This document shows positions 16,596 to 25,778 of a stretch of 64,000 nt of DNA, piece by piece. The translations under genes and the position numbers were made by a program. Below the pieces are notes generated by a model that was not told the origin of the DNA, did not search any database, and was given only the letters and a program-made list of their open reading frames with translations. Source of the stretch: an uncultured Ruminococcus sp. (GTDB taxonomy: Bacteria > Bacillota > Clostridia > Oscillospirales > CAG-272); assembly GCA_902782445.1 (NCBI GenBank), contig CACZNC010000002.1, forward strand, positions 1 to 64,000. The letters are read 5' to 3'. Positions within the stretch are counted from its first letter, which is position 1. Every line of letters starts with the position of its first letter.

Positions 16596-18077
16596 TCATT
16601 CGCTTGCGTAGAGTTCCAGCGTACTCAGGAATCTCTTGTAGCAGTCGTCCCACGGCTTTTCGCCCCGGACGTAGGGGAGGATTTCGAGACCGATATACCG
16701 TCTGATCGTCTGCGGGATCATCAGGGCTTCGGTGGGGGACTGCACGACCTCCATATACCGCCGGAAAACCTCGTCCTCCTCCATGCCCTCCTCCCAGAGA
16801 TAGCCTCTGAGCGAATCCCGCCGCACCGGAAAACCGGCCCAGAAATACGGGAGTCCGTACCGCGTTTCGTCGTGCCCGCCCTGAATATCGTCCGAGAGCA
16901 GGATTTTCAAAAGTCTCCACGCGTTGAGCTTGTTCGGCGAAGCGGTGAGGATGGCGGCGCTCATGTCCATCGAGGCCGTGATGCCGTCCTGCCGGTTCGT
17001 CTGCGCGAGCATGACCAGTTCGTCCCCCACCTCTTCCAGATCGTAGGACGTGATGTCCATGTTGCTCAATCCTGTAAACACGTTGTCGAAAAGACAGTGC
17101 TTCGCGTAAAACGCCCATCCCTGACTCCACCAGCCGCCGGATTCCTGCACGAGGTGCGAGTCTTTCGGATCGAAATTCGGATCGTAATACAGCTTCATGG
17201 TGTCCGCGCACCGCTTGAACAGTTCTTCGTCGATCTCAACCTCGCCGGTCGCGTAGTCGATCATGCGGAACCCGAAATTGGTGTACAGCGTGATAAGATC
17301 CCCGGCCTCTTTCGCTCCGCCGAAGGTATTGATGAACAGGGTCGCGGCCGGGTGCTTTTCGTGAAACCGGTTCATCGCTTCGAAAAACCCATCGCAGGTC
17401 CCCAGTTCCTCTTCCGTCATGCCGATCTCGTCGAGCGTGGACCGCGCGGTCTTCAAGAGGGGAAAGTCGTAGTTGAGCGGCGCGAAAAACCGCTGTCCGT
17501 TCAAGAGGGCCCCGTCCATGACCGGGGTGATGAAATCGGAGAGGTCGATCTCGCCGTCTTTGGCGAAATACGGGTTCAGATCGGTAAAGAGGCCCGCGGC
17601 GGCGGTCTTGTACACGTCGGGAATGTCCGGCGAGGCGAAGAGGAGAAGATCCGGTCCCTTCCCTGCCGGTATCTCCGTGCGGATCAGGGACTGAAATTCG
17701 TCTTCGCCCATGGTTTTGTAATCGACTTCGACCCCGGGATATTTCTCCTGAAAGATCCGCACGGCGGGATTCATGACGGCCCTGCCCATCGCGGCGTCGG
17801 TGTAGACCGTCAGCCTGCCCGTGTCCGCGGGAAATTCGAACCGGGAATAATCCGGCTCGGGCGGGACGGTTTCGGCGGGTTCGGACGGTTCTTCGGACGC
17901 TTCGCCGGGGTCGGTTCCGCCGGGCTTATCCGCGGGGGCGTCGGGATTTGACGGGGCGTCCGTCTTCGCGGAGGCGCCGTTTCCGGGATCCGCCGGGCTG
18001 TTTTCCTTTCCGCACCCGGCAAAGGAGGAGAGCAGGAGAACGAGGGCAAGGGTCATGGAGAGAATGCGGTTTTTCAT
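16596..18077 (-). CDS. Tandem SBP lipoprotein 4
   Basis: 493 residues; lipobox FAGC; ATG after AAGGAGGCTTCAC. The layout is the same as in its neighbours: acidic linker, PDYSRFEFPADTG, KYPGVEVDYK, EIPAGKGPDLLLF, LNAWRLLKILLSDDIQ and GEKPWDDCYKRFLSTLELYA. It lies 17 bp upstream of SBP 5. The middle third, where ligand contacts are expected, differs most from the other four copies, suggesting different ligands. Surface-anchored; ligand unknown. Confidence 0.88.
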   Translation of the reverse strand: MKNRILSMTLALVLLLSSFAGCGKENSPADPGNGASAKTDAPSNPDAPADKPGGTDPGEASEEPSEPAETVPPEPDYSRFEFPADTGRLTVYTDAAMGRAVMNPAVRIFQEKYPGVEVDYKTMGEDEFQSLIRTEIPAGKGPDLLLFASPDIPDVYKTAAAGLFTDLNPYFAKDGEIDLSDFITPVMDGALLNGQRFFAPLNYDFPLLKTARSTLDEIGMTEEELGTCDGFFEAMNRFHEKHPAATLFINTFGGAKEAGDLITLYTNFGFRMIDYATGEVEIDEELFKRCADTMKLYYDPNFDPKDSHLVQESGGWWSQGWAFYAKHCLFDNVFTGLSNMDITSYDLEEVGDELVMLAQTNRQDGITASMDMSAAILTASPNKLNAWRLLKILLSDDIQGGHDETRYGLPYFWAGFPVRRDSLRGYLWEEGMEEDEVFRRYMEVVQSPTEALMIPQTIRRYIGLEILPYVRGEKPWDDCYKRFLSTLELYASE

Positions 18078-18093
18078 GTGAAGCCTCCTTCTT

Positions 18094-19524
18094 TCATTCG
18101 CTGGCGTAGAGTTCGAGGGTGTTCAGAAAGCGCTTGTAACAGTCGTCCCAAGTCTTTTCGCCCCGGACGTAGGGCATCATTTCTAAGAACAGATAGCGTT
18201 CTATGACCTCCGGGATCAGCGCCGCGCCTGTGACGGAGAGGGAATAGTCGGCGAGCATCTGCGCGTCCTCGTCGATGTGCTCCACGAAGGAGAAAAACTC
18301 CTTGTTGGATTCGATATGATCCAGAATCGACGCCTTCCGCACCGGCATCCCGAGATAGATGTAATCCAGTCCCGCTTCTCCTCCGCTCTGGATCTCCTCG
18401 GACAGCAGGATACGCAGAAGGCGGTAGGCGTTCAGCTTGTTCCCTGCCCCCTGCGGGACGGCCGCATAGCTGACGATCCCCGCCGTCATGCCCCCGTCCA
18501 CGTCGATCACCGGGAGAAGGAACGGCGTTTCACCCGCTCCTCTGATGATGCCCATATCGTTCAGAAGCAGGAACGGAGCGACACCGGAGGAACCGAGATA
18601 GATCCGCTCGAACAACCCGCTGATTTGTACATACTCCGGAGCGACCTGATGGCCCGCTTCGGTGTGAAACGCCTTGCACACGTCCAGCAGGGTACGAAGC
18701 TGATTTTCGTCCACGCAGACGTTTCCGCGCTCGTAGTCGATGAACCGGATCCCGCTTGTGCGCAGGAGCATGGACAGATAATCGTCGCCGCGCCAGATGG
18801 AAAAGAGAGCGTTGTCCGGGTAGGCTTCGTGATATTTCAGAAAATTCGCGCAGCAGTTCTCAAAGCTGGTGAAGCTGTCCGGGTCGATCCCTGCGTCCGA
18901 GAGCACTTCCCGCGTACACTTGAAAATCGAAAGCTCCACCTCGATGGGGACGATCTGCCGCTCTCCCCGCCAGACGCCGCAGTTCATCGCCTCCCCGAGA
19001 TAGTCGTCGAAGGTGAAATCCGCGTCGTTCAAAAAATACGGGTTCAGGTCCGTAAAGACCTTCGCGGACATGGCCTTGAACGGGTCGGGGATCTCGTAGC
19101 GGTAGCAGAACAGCAGATCCGGTCCTCTTCCCGCGGGGATCTCCGTTTCGACCAGCGCGGTGAATTCGTCCCCGTCGAGGACCTTGTAGTTCACGGTGAC
19201 GCCGGGGTATTTTTCCTTGAAGATCTGAACCGCGGGCGACATGACGCGGCCCAGCATATCCGTCGCGTACACCGTCAGTTCCCCCGTCTCCCCGGGCATG
19301 ATGAAATCGGAGTAGTCCGGTTCCGGCCATTCGGGTTCCGCGGGCTCGGAGGCTTCGCCGGGCTTTTCAGCGGGAGCGTCGGGATTTGACGGGGTGTCCG
19401 TCTTCGCGGGGGCGCCGATTCCGGTGTTGCCGGAGGGCGTTTCTTCCTTCGCGCAGGAAAAGACCGACAGGCTCATGATCCCCGCCAGTATCAGCGCGAG
19501 GACGCGGATTCCGTTTTGTTTCAT
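18094..19524 (-). CDS. Tandem SBP lipoprotein 3
   Basis: 476 residues; lipobox FSC; ATG after AAAAGGAGCGC. Landmarks: PDYSDFIMPGETGELTVYA, KYPGVTVNYK, EIPAGRGPDLLF, LNAYRLLRILLSEEIQ and GEKTWDDCYKRFLNTLELYA. The linker is shorter than in copies 1, 4 and 5 (it lacks the GGTEP insert), which it shares with copy 2. It lies 16 bp before copy 4, probably a paralogue made by tandem duplication. Confidence 0.88.
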   Translation of the reverse strand: MKQNGIRVLALILAGIMSLSVFSCAKEETPSGNTGIGAPAKTDTPSNPDAPAEKPGEASEPAEPEWPEPDYSDFIMPGETGELTVYATDMLGRVMSPAVQIFKEKYPGVTVNYKVLDGDEFTALVETEIPAGRGPDLLFCYRYEIPDPFKAMSAKVFTDLNPYFLNDADFTFDDYLGEAMNCGVWRGERQIVPIEVELSIFKCTREVLSDAGIDPDSFTSFENCCANFLKYHEAYPDNALFSIWRGDDYLSMLLRTSGIRFIDYERGNVCVDENQLRTLLDVCKAFHTEAGHQVAPEYVQISGLFERIYLGSSGVAPFLLLNDMGIIRGAGETPFLLPVIDVDGGMTAGIVSYAAVPQGAGNKLNAYRLLRILLSEEIQSGGEAGLDYIYLGMPVRKASILDHIESNKEFFSFVEHIDEDAQMLADYSLSVTGAALIPEVIERYLFLEMMPYVRGEKTWDDCYKRFLNTLELYASE

Positions 19525-19537
19525 AATGCGCTCCTTT

Positions 19538-20977
19538 TCATTCGCTCGCGTAAAGCTCCAGCGTGCTCACGAATCGCTTCCAGCAGTCGTCCCAGCCTTT
19601 TTCGCCCCGGACGTAGGGCATCATTTCGAGATTCAGATACCGTCTGATAATGCTCGGAAGTATGGAGGCGGAGGTGACGCTGTCGCGGAAGTTGAGGATG
19701 ACCTGAATATATCCATCAATATCAGGATCTCCGGGGAACATTTCATCCCTTGTAAAGTACAGGTGATCGGCGAACGAAGACTTGCGGACAGGCGAACCGA
19801 TGCGGATATACGCCGCCTTCCACCCGGTTTTGGTATAGCCGCTCTGGATGTCCTCCGAAAGCAGGATTTCAAGGAGCCGGTATGCGTTCAGCTTGTTGCG
19901 GGATGCAGCGGGGATCGCCGCGTAGCTAACAACCTCGGCCGTGGTACCGCTGCCGATGTCCTTCGCCGGGAGGATGCAGGGTGTTTCTCCCGCATGGGAA
20001 ACGATCCACATGTCGTTTATGAGAACCATCGGCGAAGAATTGGAAAGATTGGAACCGAGATACATGCGCTCGAGAACGCCGCTGATCTGCTTGTAGTCTA
20101 TACCGACGGGACGGCCGTCCTCAGAGTCGAACGCGCGGCAGACGTCGAGCAGGGTGTGAAGCGTTTCCTCGTCCACGACAGGGGTCTGCCTCTCATAATC
20201 GACGAAGCTCATACCGCTGATTTTGATCAGATCGGACAAATAATCCTCATCCCCGCCGTCGGAGAACAGCGCGTTCTCGGGGTTATTCTCATGGTAGCGC
20301 ATGCAGGCGGCGCAGAAGTCTTCGAGCGTCCGGATGCCGTCCGGGTCGATGCCCGAATCCGCAAGGTTTTCCACCGACGTTTTGAAGAGCGGGAGCTGTA
20401 CTTCGACCGGGATGAGCTGCCTTTGTCCACGATACTTCCCGAAATCCATCACGCCCGTCAGAAAATCGTCAAAGGAAAAATCCGGGTCGTTCAGAAAATA
20501 CGGGGTCAGATCCTCGAAAAGCCCTGACGCCATAGTCTTGTACGGATCGGGAATCGTATTGGCGTAACAGAACAGCAGGTCCGGGCCTTTTCCCGCCGGA
20601 ATCTCCGTTTCAACGCGCGCCCCAAACTCATCGTCCGTCAGCTTCACGAAGTTCACTTTAACGTCGGGATACTTCTCCTGAAAGATCTCCAATGCGGGCG
20701 AAAGCACCAGATTGATCATTTCAAAACCGTACACCGTCAGCTCCCCCGTCTCCTCGGGCATGACGAAATCGGAGTAATCCGGCTCCGGCCATTCGGGTTC
20801 CGCGGGCTCGGATGCTTCGCCGGGCTTTTCCGCGGGGGCGTCGGGATCGGCCGGGGCGTCCGTCTTCGCGGGGGTGCCGTTTCCGGGATCCGCCGGGATG
20901 TTTTCCGTCCCGCACCCGGCAAAGGAGGCGAGCAGGAGGACGAGGGAAAGGGTCAGGGAGAGAATGCGTTTTTTCAT
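19538..20977 (-). CDS. Tandem SBP lipoprotein 2
   Basis: 479 residues; lipobox FAGC; ATG after AAGGAGGCCGC. It is closest to copy 3 in linker and overall pattern (PDYSDFVMPEETGELTVYG, EIPAGKGPDLLF, LNAYRLLEILLSEDIQ, GEKGWDDCWKRFVSTLELYA). The gap to copy 3 is 13 bp. The signal peptide and ribosome site resemble copy 4, hinting at exchange of 5' ends between copies. Confidence 0.88.
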   Translation of the reverse strand: MKKRILSLTLSLVLLLASFAGCGTENIPADPGNGTPAKTDAPADPDAPAEKPGEASEPAEPEWPEPDYSDFVMPEETGELTVYGFEMINLVLSPALEIFQEKYPDVKVNFVKLTDDEFGARVETEIPAGKGPDLLFCYANTIPDPYKTMASGLFEDLTPYFLNDPDFSFDDFLTGVMDFGKYRGQRQLIPVEVQLPLFKTSVENLADSGIDPDGIRTLEDFCAACMRYHENNPENALFSDGGDEDYLSDLIKISGMSFVDYERQTPVVDEETLHTLLDVCRAFDSEDGRPVGIDYKQISGVLERMYLGSNLSNSSPMVLINDMWIVSHAGETPCILPAKDIGSGTTAEVVSYAAIPAASRNKLNAYRLLEILLSEDIQSGYTKTGWKAAYIRIGSPVRKSSFADHLYFTRDEMFPGDPDIDGYIQVILNFRDSVTSASILPSIIRRYLNLEMMPYVRGEKGWDDCWKRFVSTLELYASE

Positions 20978-20993
20978 GTGCGGCCTCCTTCTT

Positions 20994-22499
20994 TCATTCG
21001 CTGGCGTAGAGCTCGAGGGTGTTCAGAAATCTCTTGTAGCAATCGTCCCACGGCTTTTCGCCCCGGACGTAGGGCATCAGTTCCAGGATGATATAGCGGT
21101 TGAGGATGGCGGGCAATTTTCGGGCGACTGTGGAAGAAGACCAGAGGGCAATAAATTCGTCGAGGATCTTCTGTTCCTCCGGGTCTTCCGGATCAAATCC
21201 CCAGTATTCGACGTCGTAGGAAAAGAGCGCCCGGAGCGAGGACAACCGCACGGGCTTCCCCGCCCAGAAAACAGAGTTCCCGGACCGCGAAGCGTCCCGC
21301 GCCGTCTGGATCTCGTCGGAGAGCAGGACCTTCATGAGCCGCCATGCGTTCAGCTTGTTTTTCGAACCCTGCGGGATGGCCGCCATCTGCACGATCTCGG
21401 CTGTCGTTTCCCCGTTTTCGCCCCGCGGAACGAACGCGACCGCCTCGTCCCCCATTCCCGCCAGCTTCTTTTTGACCGTGGAAAACGAATAATAACCGTC
21501 GTTACAATAGTTGTAAAGGCACTCGTTTTCCGCAAGGCACCCGTAATCCATATAGGACGTGACCAGCCGGTATGCCTTGTTCTCGTCGTATTCAACGTAA
21601 TCCGGGTCATAATAGAGCTTCACAAGATCCATGATTTCCCGGATCCGTTCCTCATTGCAGTCAAGCAGGCCGCGCTCGTAGTCGATGAAGCGAAGCCCGG
21701 CATACTGGATCAGATCGGGCAGATTCACCGCCCATGTTTCCATGGAGGAGTCGTCCAGAAACAGGCTGCTGTCGGGATATGCCCCGTGATACCGGCGCGC
21801 GGCCTCCGCCAGACTGTCGAAATCGGACGGATCTTCGATGCCGAGTTCATCCAGCAAGGAACGGCGCGCCACAAGGATGGGAGACTTGAAGCAGATCGGA
21901 ACGAGATACCTACGCCCCTGAAACATCCCGCCCTTCATCACCCCTTCGACAAACTCGCCGGGATCGATTTCGGGATCGGCGTCAAAGTACGGATTGAGAT
22001 CAGTGAACAGCCCCGTTCCCATGGTTTTGTAAATGTCCGGCACGCTTGTGAAGAAAAACAGATCGGGACCTTTGCCCGCCGAAAGCTCCGTCTCGCTTCT
22101 CGTGCCGAATTCATCGGGGCTCAGGACCTCGAACGTAACCTCGACGCCGGGATACAGTTCCCTGAACCGCTCGACGGCGGGATTCATGACGGCACGGCCC
22201 ATCGCGGCGTCGACATACAGGTACAGTTCCCCCGTCTCCTCGGGCATGACGAAATCGGAATAATCCGGCACGGGCCATTCCGTTTCGGCGGGCTCGGCGG
22301 CTTCTTCGGATGCTTCGCCGGGTTCAGTTCCGCCGGGATTCTCCGCGGGGACTTCGGGACTGGACGGGTTGTCCGTCTTCGCGGAGGTGTTGTTGCCGGT
22401 ATTGCCGGAGGGCGGTTCTTCCTTCGCGCAGGATAGGGCGGTCAAGGTCAGCATCGCCGCGAGAAGGAGGGCGAGGGCGCGCTTGATGGACTTTTTCAT
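20994..22499 (-). CDS. Tandem SBP lipoprotein 1 (first of five)
   Basis: 501 residues from the ATG at 22499, which follows GAAAGGAGATTG; an upstream in-frame ATG would lack the signal peptide position, so it was rejected. Lipobox LSC. Landmarks: PDYSDFVMPEETGELYLYV, LYPGVEVTFE, ELSAGKGPDLFFF, LNAWRLMKVLLSDEIQ and GEKPWDDCYKRFLNTLELYA. It begins 17 bp after the anti-sigma-like gene, so the five SBPs are transcribed from the sigma-factor promoters. Confidence 0.88.
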   Translation of the reverse strand: MKKSIKRALALLLAAMLTLTALSCAKEEPPSGNTGNNTSAKTDNPSSPEVPAENPGGTEPGEASEEAAEPAETEWPVPDYSDFVMPEETGELYLYVDAAMGRAVMNPAVERFRELYPGVEVTFEVLSPDEFGTRSETELSAGKGPDLFFFTSVPDIYKTMGTGLFTDLNPYFDADPEIDPGEFVEGVMKGGMFQGRRYLVPICFKSPILVARRSLLDELGIEDPSDFDSLAEAARRYHGAYPDSSLFLDDSSMETWAVNLPDLIQYAGLRFIDYERGLLDCNEERIREIMDLVKLYYDPDYVEYDENKAYRLVTSYMDYGCLAENECLYNYCNDGYYSFSTVKKKLAGMGDEAVAFVPRGENGETTAEIVQMAAIPQGSKNKLNAWRLMKVLLSDEIQTARDASRSGNSVFWAGKPVRLSSLRALFSYDVEYWGFDPEDPEEQKILDEFIALWSSSTVARKLPAILNRYIILELMPYVRGEKPWDDCYKRFLNTLELYASE

Positions 22500-22516
22500 T
22501 TCAATCTCCTTTCGGT

Positions 22517-23440
22517 TTACCGGTCGTCCCCGTCCGTGCCGGAAAGATCCGCCGCCGGGACGTAGTACAGCCCCCAGCCCGCTCCGTTTTCCAGCCGGAT
22601 GAAATAGCATTCGTAAAGGAAAATCCTGTCGGACCCGGGCGTGAGCAGATAGACCAGCGTCCGCCGCCCGACGAGTCCGGGAAGGGTCTCGGGGGTGAGC
22701 TCCGGCGTGCGTTCTTCCGGGACGGAGCTCAGATACTCCCCCGCCAGAAGCAGCGCGTCCGTCTCCTCCGGTTTCAGGAGCGGGACCACGCCGAGATACC
22801 GCGCCTCCCCCCGTTCCCAGTCCGCCTCCCAGAGCACGCAGCCGTAAGCGCGGGTGAAGTTCGCAAAGCTCAGATCCCGCAGGAGGTTTCTCATCAGCGG
22901 AAGGGTCTCGCCGTCCCAGTAATCCGTATTATACACGATCCGCACCGCACCGCCGTCCCGTACCCCGATCACGTCCGACCCCGGAAGGGCGATCCGCTCG
23001 GGATCCTCCTCCGGGAAGATCTGCGGCTCCCGGGAGGGCTCCTCCGGCCCGGGAAGGTCAAGCACCCGCTCGATGGGGATGAAATCGTCGAAGGCGCCGG
23101 GGGTGAGATAGCGGAGGATGGCGCCCGCTCCGGCTCCCGGGTCCTGCTTCGGGACGGCGGGCGTTTTTTCCGTCTCAGATATCGGCTCCTGAACGACAGG
23201 GGGACGGTCTGCCGGATCCCCTTCCGCGGGTCTCTCCGTCCGAAGAGCCGCGAAAAGCCCAATCCCCCCGCAGAGCAGGACTGCCGCGGTCAGGACGGGG
23301 ACAAGGCGGCGGGGACTCCGCTTCCTTTGACGTGGGACTTCGGCGTCGTCCTCCCCATCCGGCGATCCTGCCACTTTGTCCGGGACCGCTTCCGGGTCGA
23401 TTTCCCCCAGCGCGCGGAACAGAGCTTCATTCCATTTCAT
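22517..23440 (-). CDS. Membrane anti-sigma-like protein
   Basis: 307 residues. The ATG overlaps the sigma gene stop by 4 bp (ATGA), the usual coupling of an ECF sigma with its anti-sigma. The cytoplasmic N-terminus (about 45 residues, MKWNEALFRALGEIDPEAV) would hold the sigma. A single membrane helix follows (about 47-66, VPVLTAAVLLCGGIGLFAAL), then a 240-residue extracytoplasmic sensor domain rich in Pro and Glu. No zinc-binding HxxxCxxC motif is present, so it is not the classical ZAS type. The sensed signal may be a glycan or envelope state. Family assignment rests on context and topology. Confidence 0.75.
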   Translation of the reverse strand: MKWNEALFRALGEIDPEAVPDKVAGSPDGEDDAEVPRQRKRSPRRLVPVLTAAVLLCGGIGLFAALRTERPAEGDPADRPPVVQEPISETEKTPAVPKQDPGAGAGAILRYLTPGAFDDFIPIERVLDLPGPEEPSREPQIFPEEDPERIALPGSDVIGVRDGGAVRIVYNTDYWDGETLPLMRNLLRDLSFANFTRAYGCVLWEADWERGEARYLGVVPLLKPEETDALLLAGEYLSSVPEERTPELTPETLPGLVGRRTLVYLLTPGSDRIFLYECYFIRLENGAGWGLYYVPAADLSGTDGDDR

Positions 23441-23991
23441 ACGTCGATTCCCTCCTTTTTCAGGTAGCCGCGCAGTTTTTTCCTGCACCGGAAGAGAGTG
23501 ATCTTGACGGCTCCCGGCGATTTGCCCGTGATCCGGGCGATTTCGGAGACCGTCTCCACGTTCCGGTAGCGGAAGAGGAAGATCTCCCTCTCCTCCGGCC
23601 CGAGCGAGAGCACGAACCGGGTCATGAGATCCCGGAAGAGCACTTCGGTCTCGGGAGGCGCGTCTCCGGACGGGAGAATGTCCGCCAGTTCGTCGAGACA
23701 CCGGTCCGCTTCCCCGCCCCCGCGCTTGTCCGCTTCTCTCATGCGGAGCCGGTCGAGGGCGATGTTGCGGGTCACGGCGGTCAGATACGCGCCGAGCTTC
23801 CGGGGAGGATCCGCGGGAACGGACTTCCACGCCCTCAGCCACGTGTCGCTGACGCATTCCTCGGCGTCTTCCCGCGAACCGAGGATGTTTTCGGCGATCC
23901 TCAGACAGGCCGCGCCGTATTTCCGTTCGCATTCCGCAATGGCCTGCTCGTCCCGGGCATGGAACAGCGCGAAAATGTCCCTCTCGTCCAT
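23437..23991 (-). CDS. ECF-type RNA polymerase sigma factor
   Basis: 184 residues from the ATG at 23991, preceded by GGAAAGGAGGG; the longer frame adds 14 residues with no ribosome site. Region 2 is evident (ILGSREDAEECVSDTWLRAW, then LTAVTRNIALDRLR). Region 4 contains EEREIFLFRYRNVETVSEIA and KSPGAVKITLFRCRKKL. Region 3 is absent, as in ECF factors. It directs RNA polymerase to ECF promoters; one such candidate lies just upstream, suggesting autoregulation of the whole 12.8-kb operon. Confidence 0.93.
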   Translation of the reverse strand: MDERDIFALFHARDEQAIAECERKYGAACLRIAENILGSREDAEECVSDTWLRAWKSVPADPPRKLGAYLTAVTRNIALDRLRMREADKRGGGEADRCLDELADILPSGDAPPETEVLFRDLMTRFVLSLGPEEREIFLFRYRNVETVSEIARITGKSPGAVKITLFRCRKKLRGYLKKEGIDV

Positions 23992-24032
23992 CCGTCTCCC
24001 TCCTTTCCGGAAAAATCTGCTCCTATCAATCA

Positions 24033-24061
24033 TAGACGTATTTTTGCCCGCCGGGGTTACG
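24033..24061 (-). promoter_or_regulatory. Candidate autoregulated ECF promoter
   Basis: On the minus strand CGTAAC (24056-24061) and CGTCTA (24033-24038) are 17 bp apart. This AAC...CGTC pattern is typical of ECF sigma targets in Firmicutes. The predicted start lies about 35 nt before the sigma ATG. Confidence 0.65.
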
Positions 24062-24222
24062 GGAAAATTGAAATTTGCTGAAAAATTTTCGGGGAAACGG
24101 TCTTTCGCGGTTTTTCCCGCTTCTTTCCATGGGTCCCCTTCGCAGTTCCCCTCTGTATCAGGACTCTTTTTGCCGACGGAAGATTCACATCGGGCGTCAT
24201 TTTTCAGAGATTTTTACGATCC

Positions 24223-24251
24223 AGTATATCATACATTTGTCTGTGTGTCAA
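24223..24251 (-). promoter_or_regulatory. SigA-type promoter upstream of the sigma gene
   Basis: Minus-strand TTGACA (24246-24251) and TATACT (24223-24228), 17-bp spacer. It would supply basal expression and lies about 190 bp upstream of the ECF promoter. The rest of 23992-24563 holds the dapL terminator and no supported gene. Confidence 0.75.
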
Positions 24252-24393
24252 CAAGGATGACCGGTGCGGAGGAGATGAAGAAACGAGGATCACTGGAATC
24301 TGATCGGGCTGGGACCGCAGAGACTTGAAGACATCACCGCCGTCGCGGGATCCGACGGGATCCGGACACCGGCAGTCAGGATAGCCCCGAAAA

Positions 24394-24428
24394 AAGCCCG
24401 TGCAGTCAACCGACAACCGCACGGGCTT
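24394..24428 (-). terminator. Intrinsic terminator after dapL
   Basis: Perfect 10-bp stem AAGCCCGTGC (24394-24403)/GCACGGGCTT (24419-24428), followed on the minus strand by a T run (CTTTTTTCGGGG). Confidence 0.85.
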
Positions 24429-24563
24429 CGCTTATTTCGTTGTGATCACGAGGATCTCAGGAGGAAAAGAAAAATGGCCACCGATTACCGGATGGTCATG
24501 ATTCTTTCGCGATCCGCCGTGCCCCGGCCGCCCTTTGAACGATGTGCCGAGACTCCGACGCCC

Positions 24564-25778
24564 TTATTCTTTCACGGAGCGGGCACGGGTCATGTCTCCC
24601 AGCAGCCGGACAAGTCTCTCCGCCGCCTCTTCCGTGTCTTCCGGCGAGCCGAAGGTCGAAAACCGGAAATATCCCTCTCCGCACGCGCCGAAGCCCTCGC
24701 CCGGGGTGCCGACCACCTGGATCCCGTTCAGGAGAAGGTCGAAAAAGTCCCAGCTTTTCATCCCGTCAGGGCATTTCATCCAGATATACGGCGCGTTCCT
24801 GCCGCCCGTGTACCAGACTCCGGCGGAATCCAGCGCGGCCATGAGGGTTTTCGCGTTGCGCTTGTAGACGGCGATGTTTTCCCGGATCTGCCGCTGTCCC
24901 TCCTCCGTGAAGACCGCCGCGCCGCCCTTCTGCAGGATGTAGGACACGCCGTTGGTCTTGGTTGTCCGGTTGCGGGTCCACATGGCATGAAGGCTCTGGC
25001 CGCTCCGTTCGAGCTCCTTCGGGATCACCGTGTACCCGAGACGCGTCCCGGTGAAGCCGGCGGTCTTCGAGAGGGAACAGATCTCAACGGCGCAGGTCCG
25101 GGCTCCGTCGATCTCGAAGATGCTCCGCGGGAGGGCGGGATCTTCGATGAACGCCTCGTAGGCCGCGTCGAAGAGGATCACCGCGCCGCGCCGGTTTGCA
25201 AAATCCACCCAGCTCCGGAGCAGATCCCGCGGGAACACCGCCCCCGTCGGATTGTTCGGGGAGCAGAGGTAGACAAGATCGGCGTCCAGGGCATCGTCGG
25301 GCGCGGGCAGAAAGCCGTTGTCCTCCCCCGCCGGAAGCCGGACGATCTTCCGCCCCGCGATCACGGTCGCGTCCACGTAGGCGGGATAGGCCGGTTCCAT
25401 GATGAGCGCGGCGGAGGAAGGGGAAAACAGATCGAGAATATCCCCGAGCTCGTCGCTGGCCCCGCTCGACACGAAGACCTCGTCGTCCGAGAGCGCGATC
25501 CCGCGGCTCCGGTAGTGATTTGCGACGGCTTCCCGGAAAAACGGCGCGCCGCATTCGGGCAGATAGCCGTGGAACGTCGCTTTGTCCGCCTGATCGTCCA
25601 CCGCCTCATGCAGGGCGCGGATCACGGCGGGCGCGAGGGGCAGGGACACGTCCCCGATCCCCATTCTGAGGAGCTTCGTCCCGGGGTGCGCGGCGCAGTA
25701 TGCCTCCGTCTTCGCCCCGATGCGCCGGAACAGATAGGAATCCTTCAACTCCGCGTAGTGCGGATTCAGTTCAATCAT
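24564..25778 (-). CDS. dapL: LL-diaminopimelate aminotransferase
   Basis: 404 residues from the ATG at 25778 (MIELNPHYAELKDSYLFRRI), preceded by AAGGAGAG inside the dapF end; the longer frame adds 8 residues only. It is a PLP fold-type I enzyme with the Schiff-base Lys in SLSKTAGFTGTRLGY, matching DapL rather than AspC. It converts tetrahydrodipicolinate and glutamate directly to LL-diaminopimelate, bypassing the acyl-blocked steps of lysine and peptidoglycan synthesis. It overlaps dapF by 8 bp, and DapF uses its product, so translation is coupled. It consumes glutamate, which fits the nitrogen genes next door. Confidence 0.93.
   Translation of the reverse strand: MIELNPHYAELKDSYLFRRIGAKTEAYCAAHPGTKLLRMGIGDVSLPLAPAVIRALHEAVDDQADKATFHGYLPECGAPFFREAVANHYRSRGIALSDDEVFVSSGASDELGDILDLFSPSSAALIMEPAYPAYVDATVIAGRKIVRLPAGEDNGFLPAPDDALDADLVYLCSPNNPTGAVFPRDLLRSWVDFANRRGAVILFDAAYEAFIEDPALPRSIFEIDGARTCAVEICSLSKTAGFTGTRLGYTVIPKELERSGQSLHAMWTRNRTTKTNGVSYILQKGGAAVFTEEGQRQIRENIAVYKRNAKTLMAALDSAGVWYTGGRNAPYIWMKCPDGMKSWDFFDLLLNGIQVVGTPGEGFGACGEGYFRFSTFGSPEDTEEAAERLVRLLGDMTRARSVKE

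Noticed and set aside
24275..24328. 17-codon plus-strand ORF with GGAGGAG before the ATG
   Set aside because: Too short, no promoter in the right place, and no similarity that I recognise.
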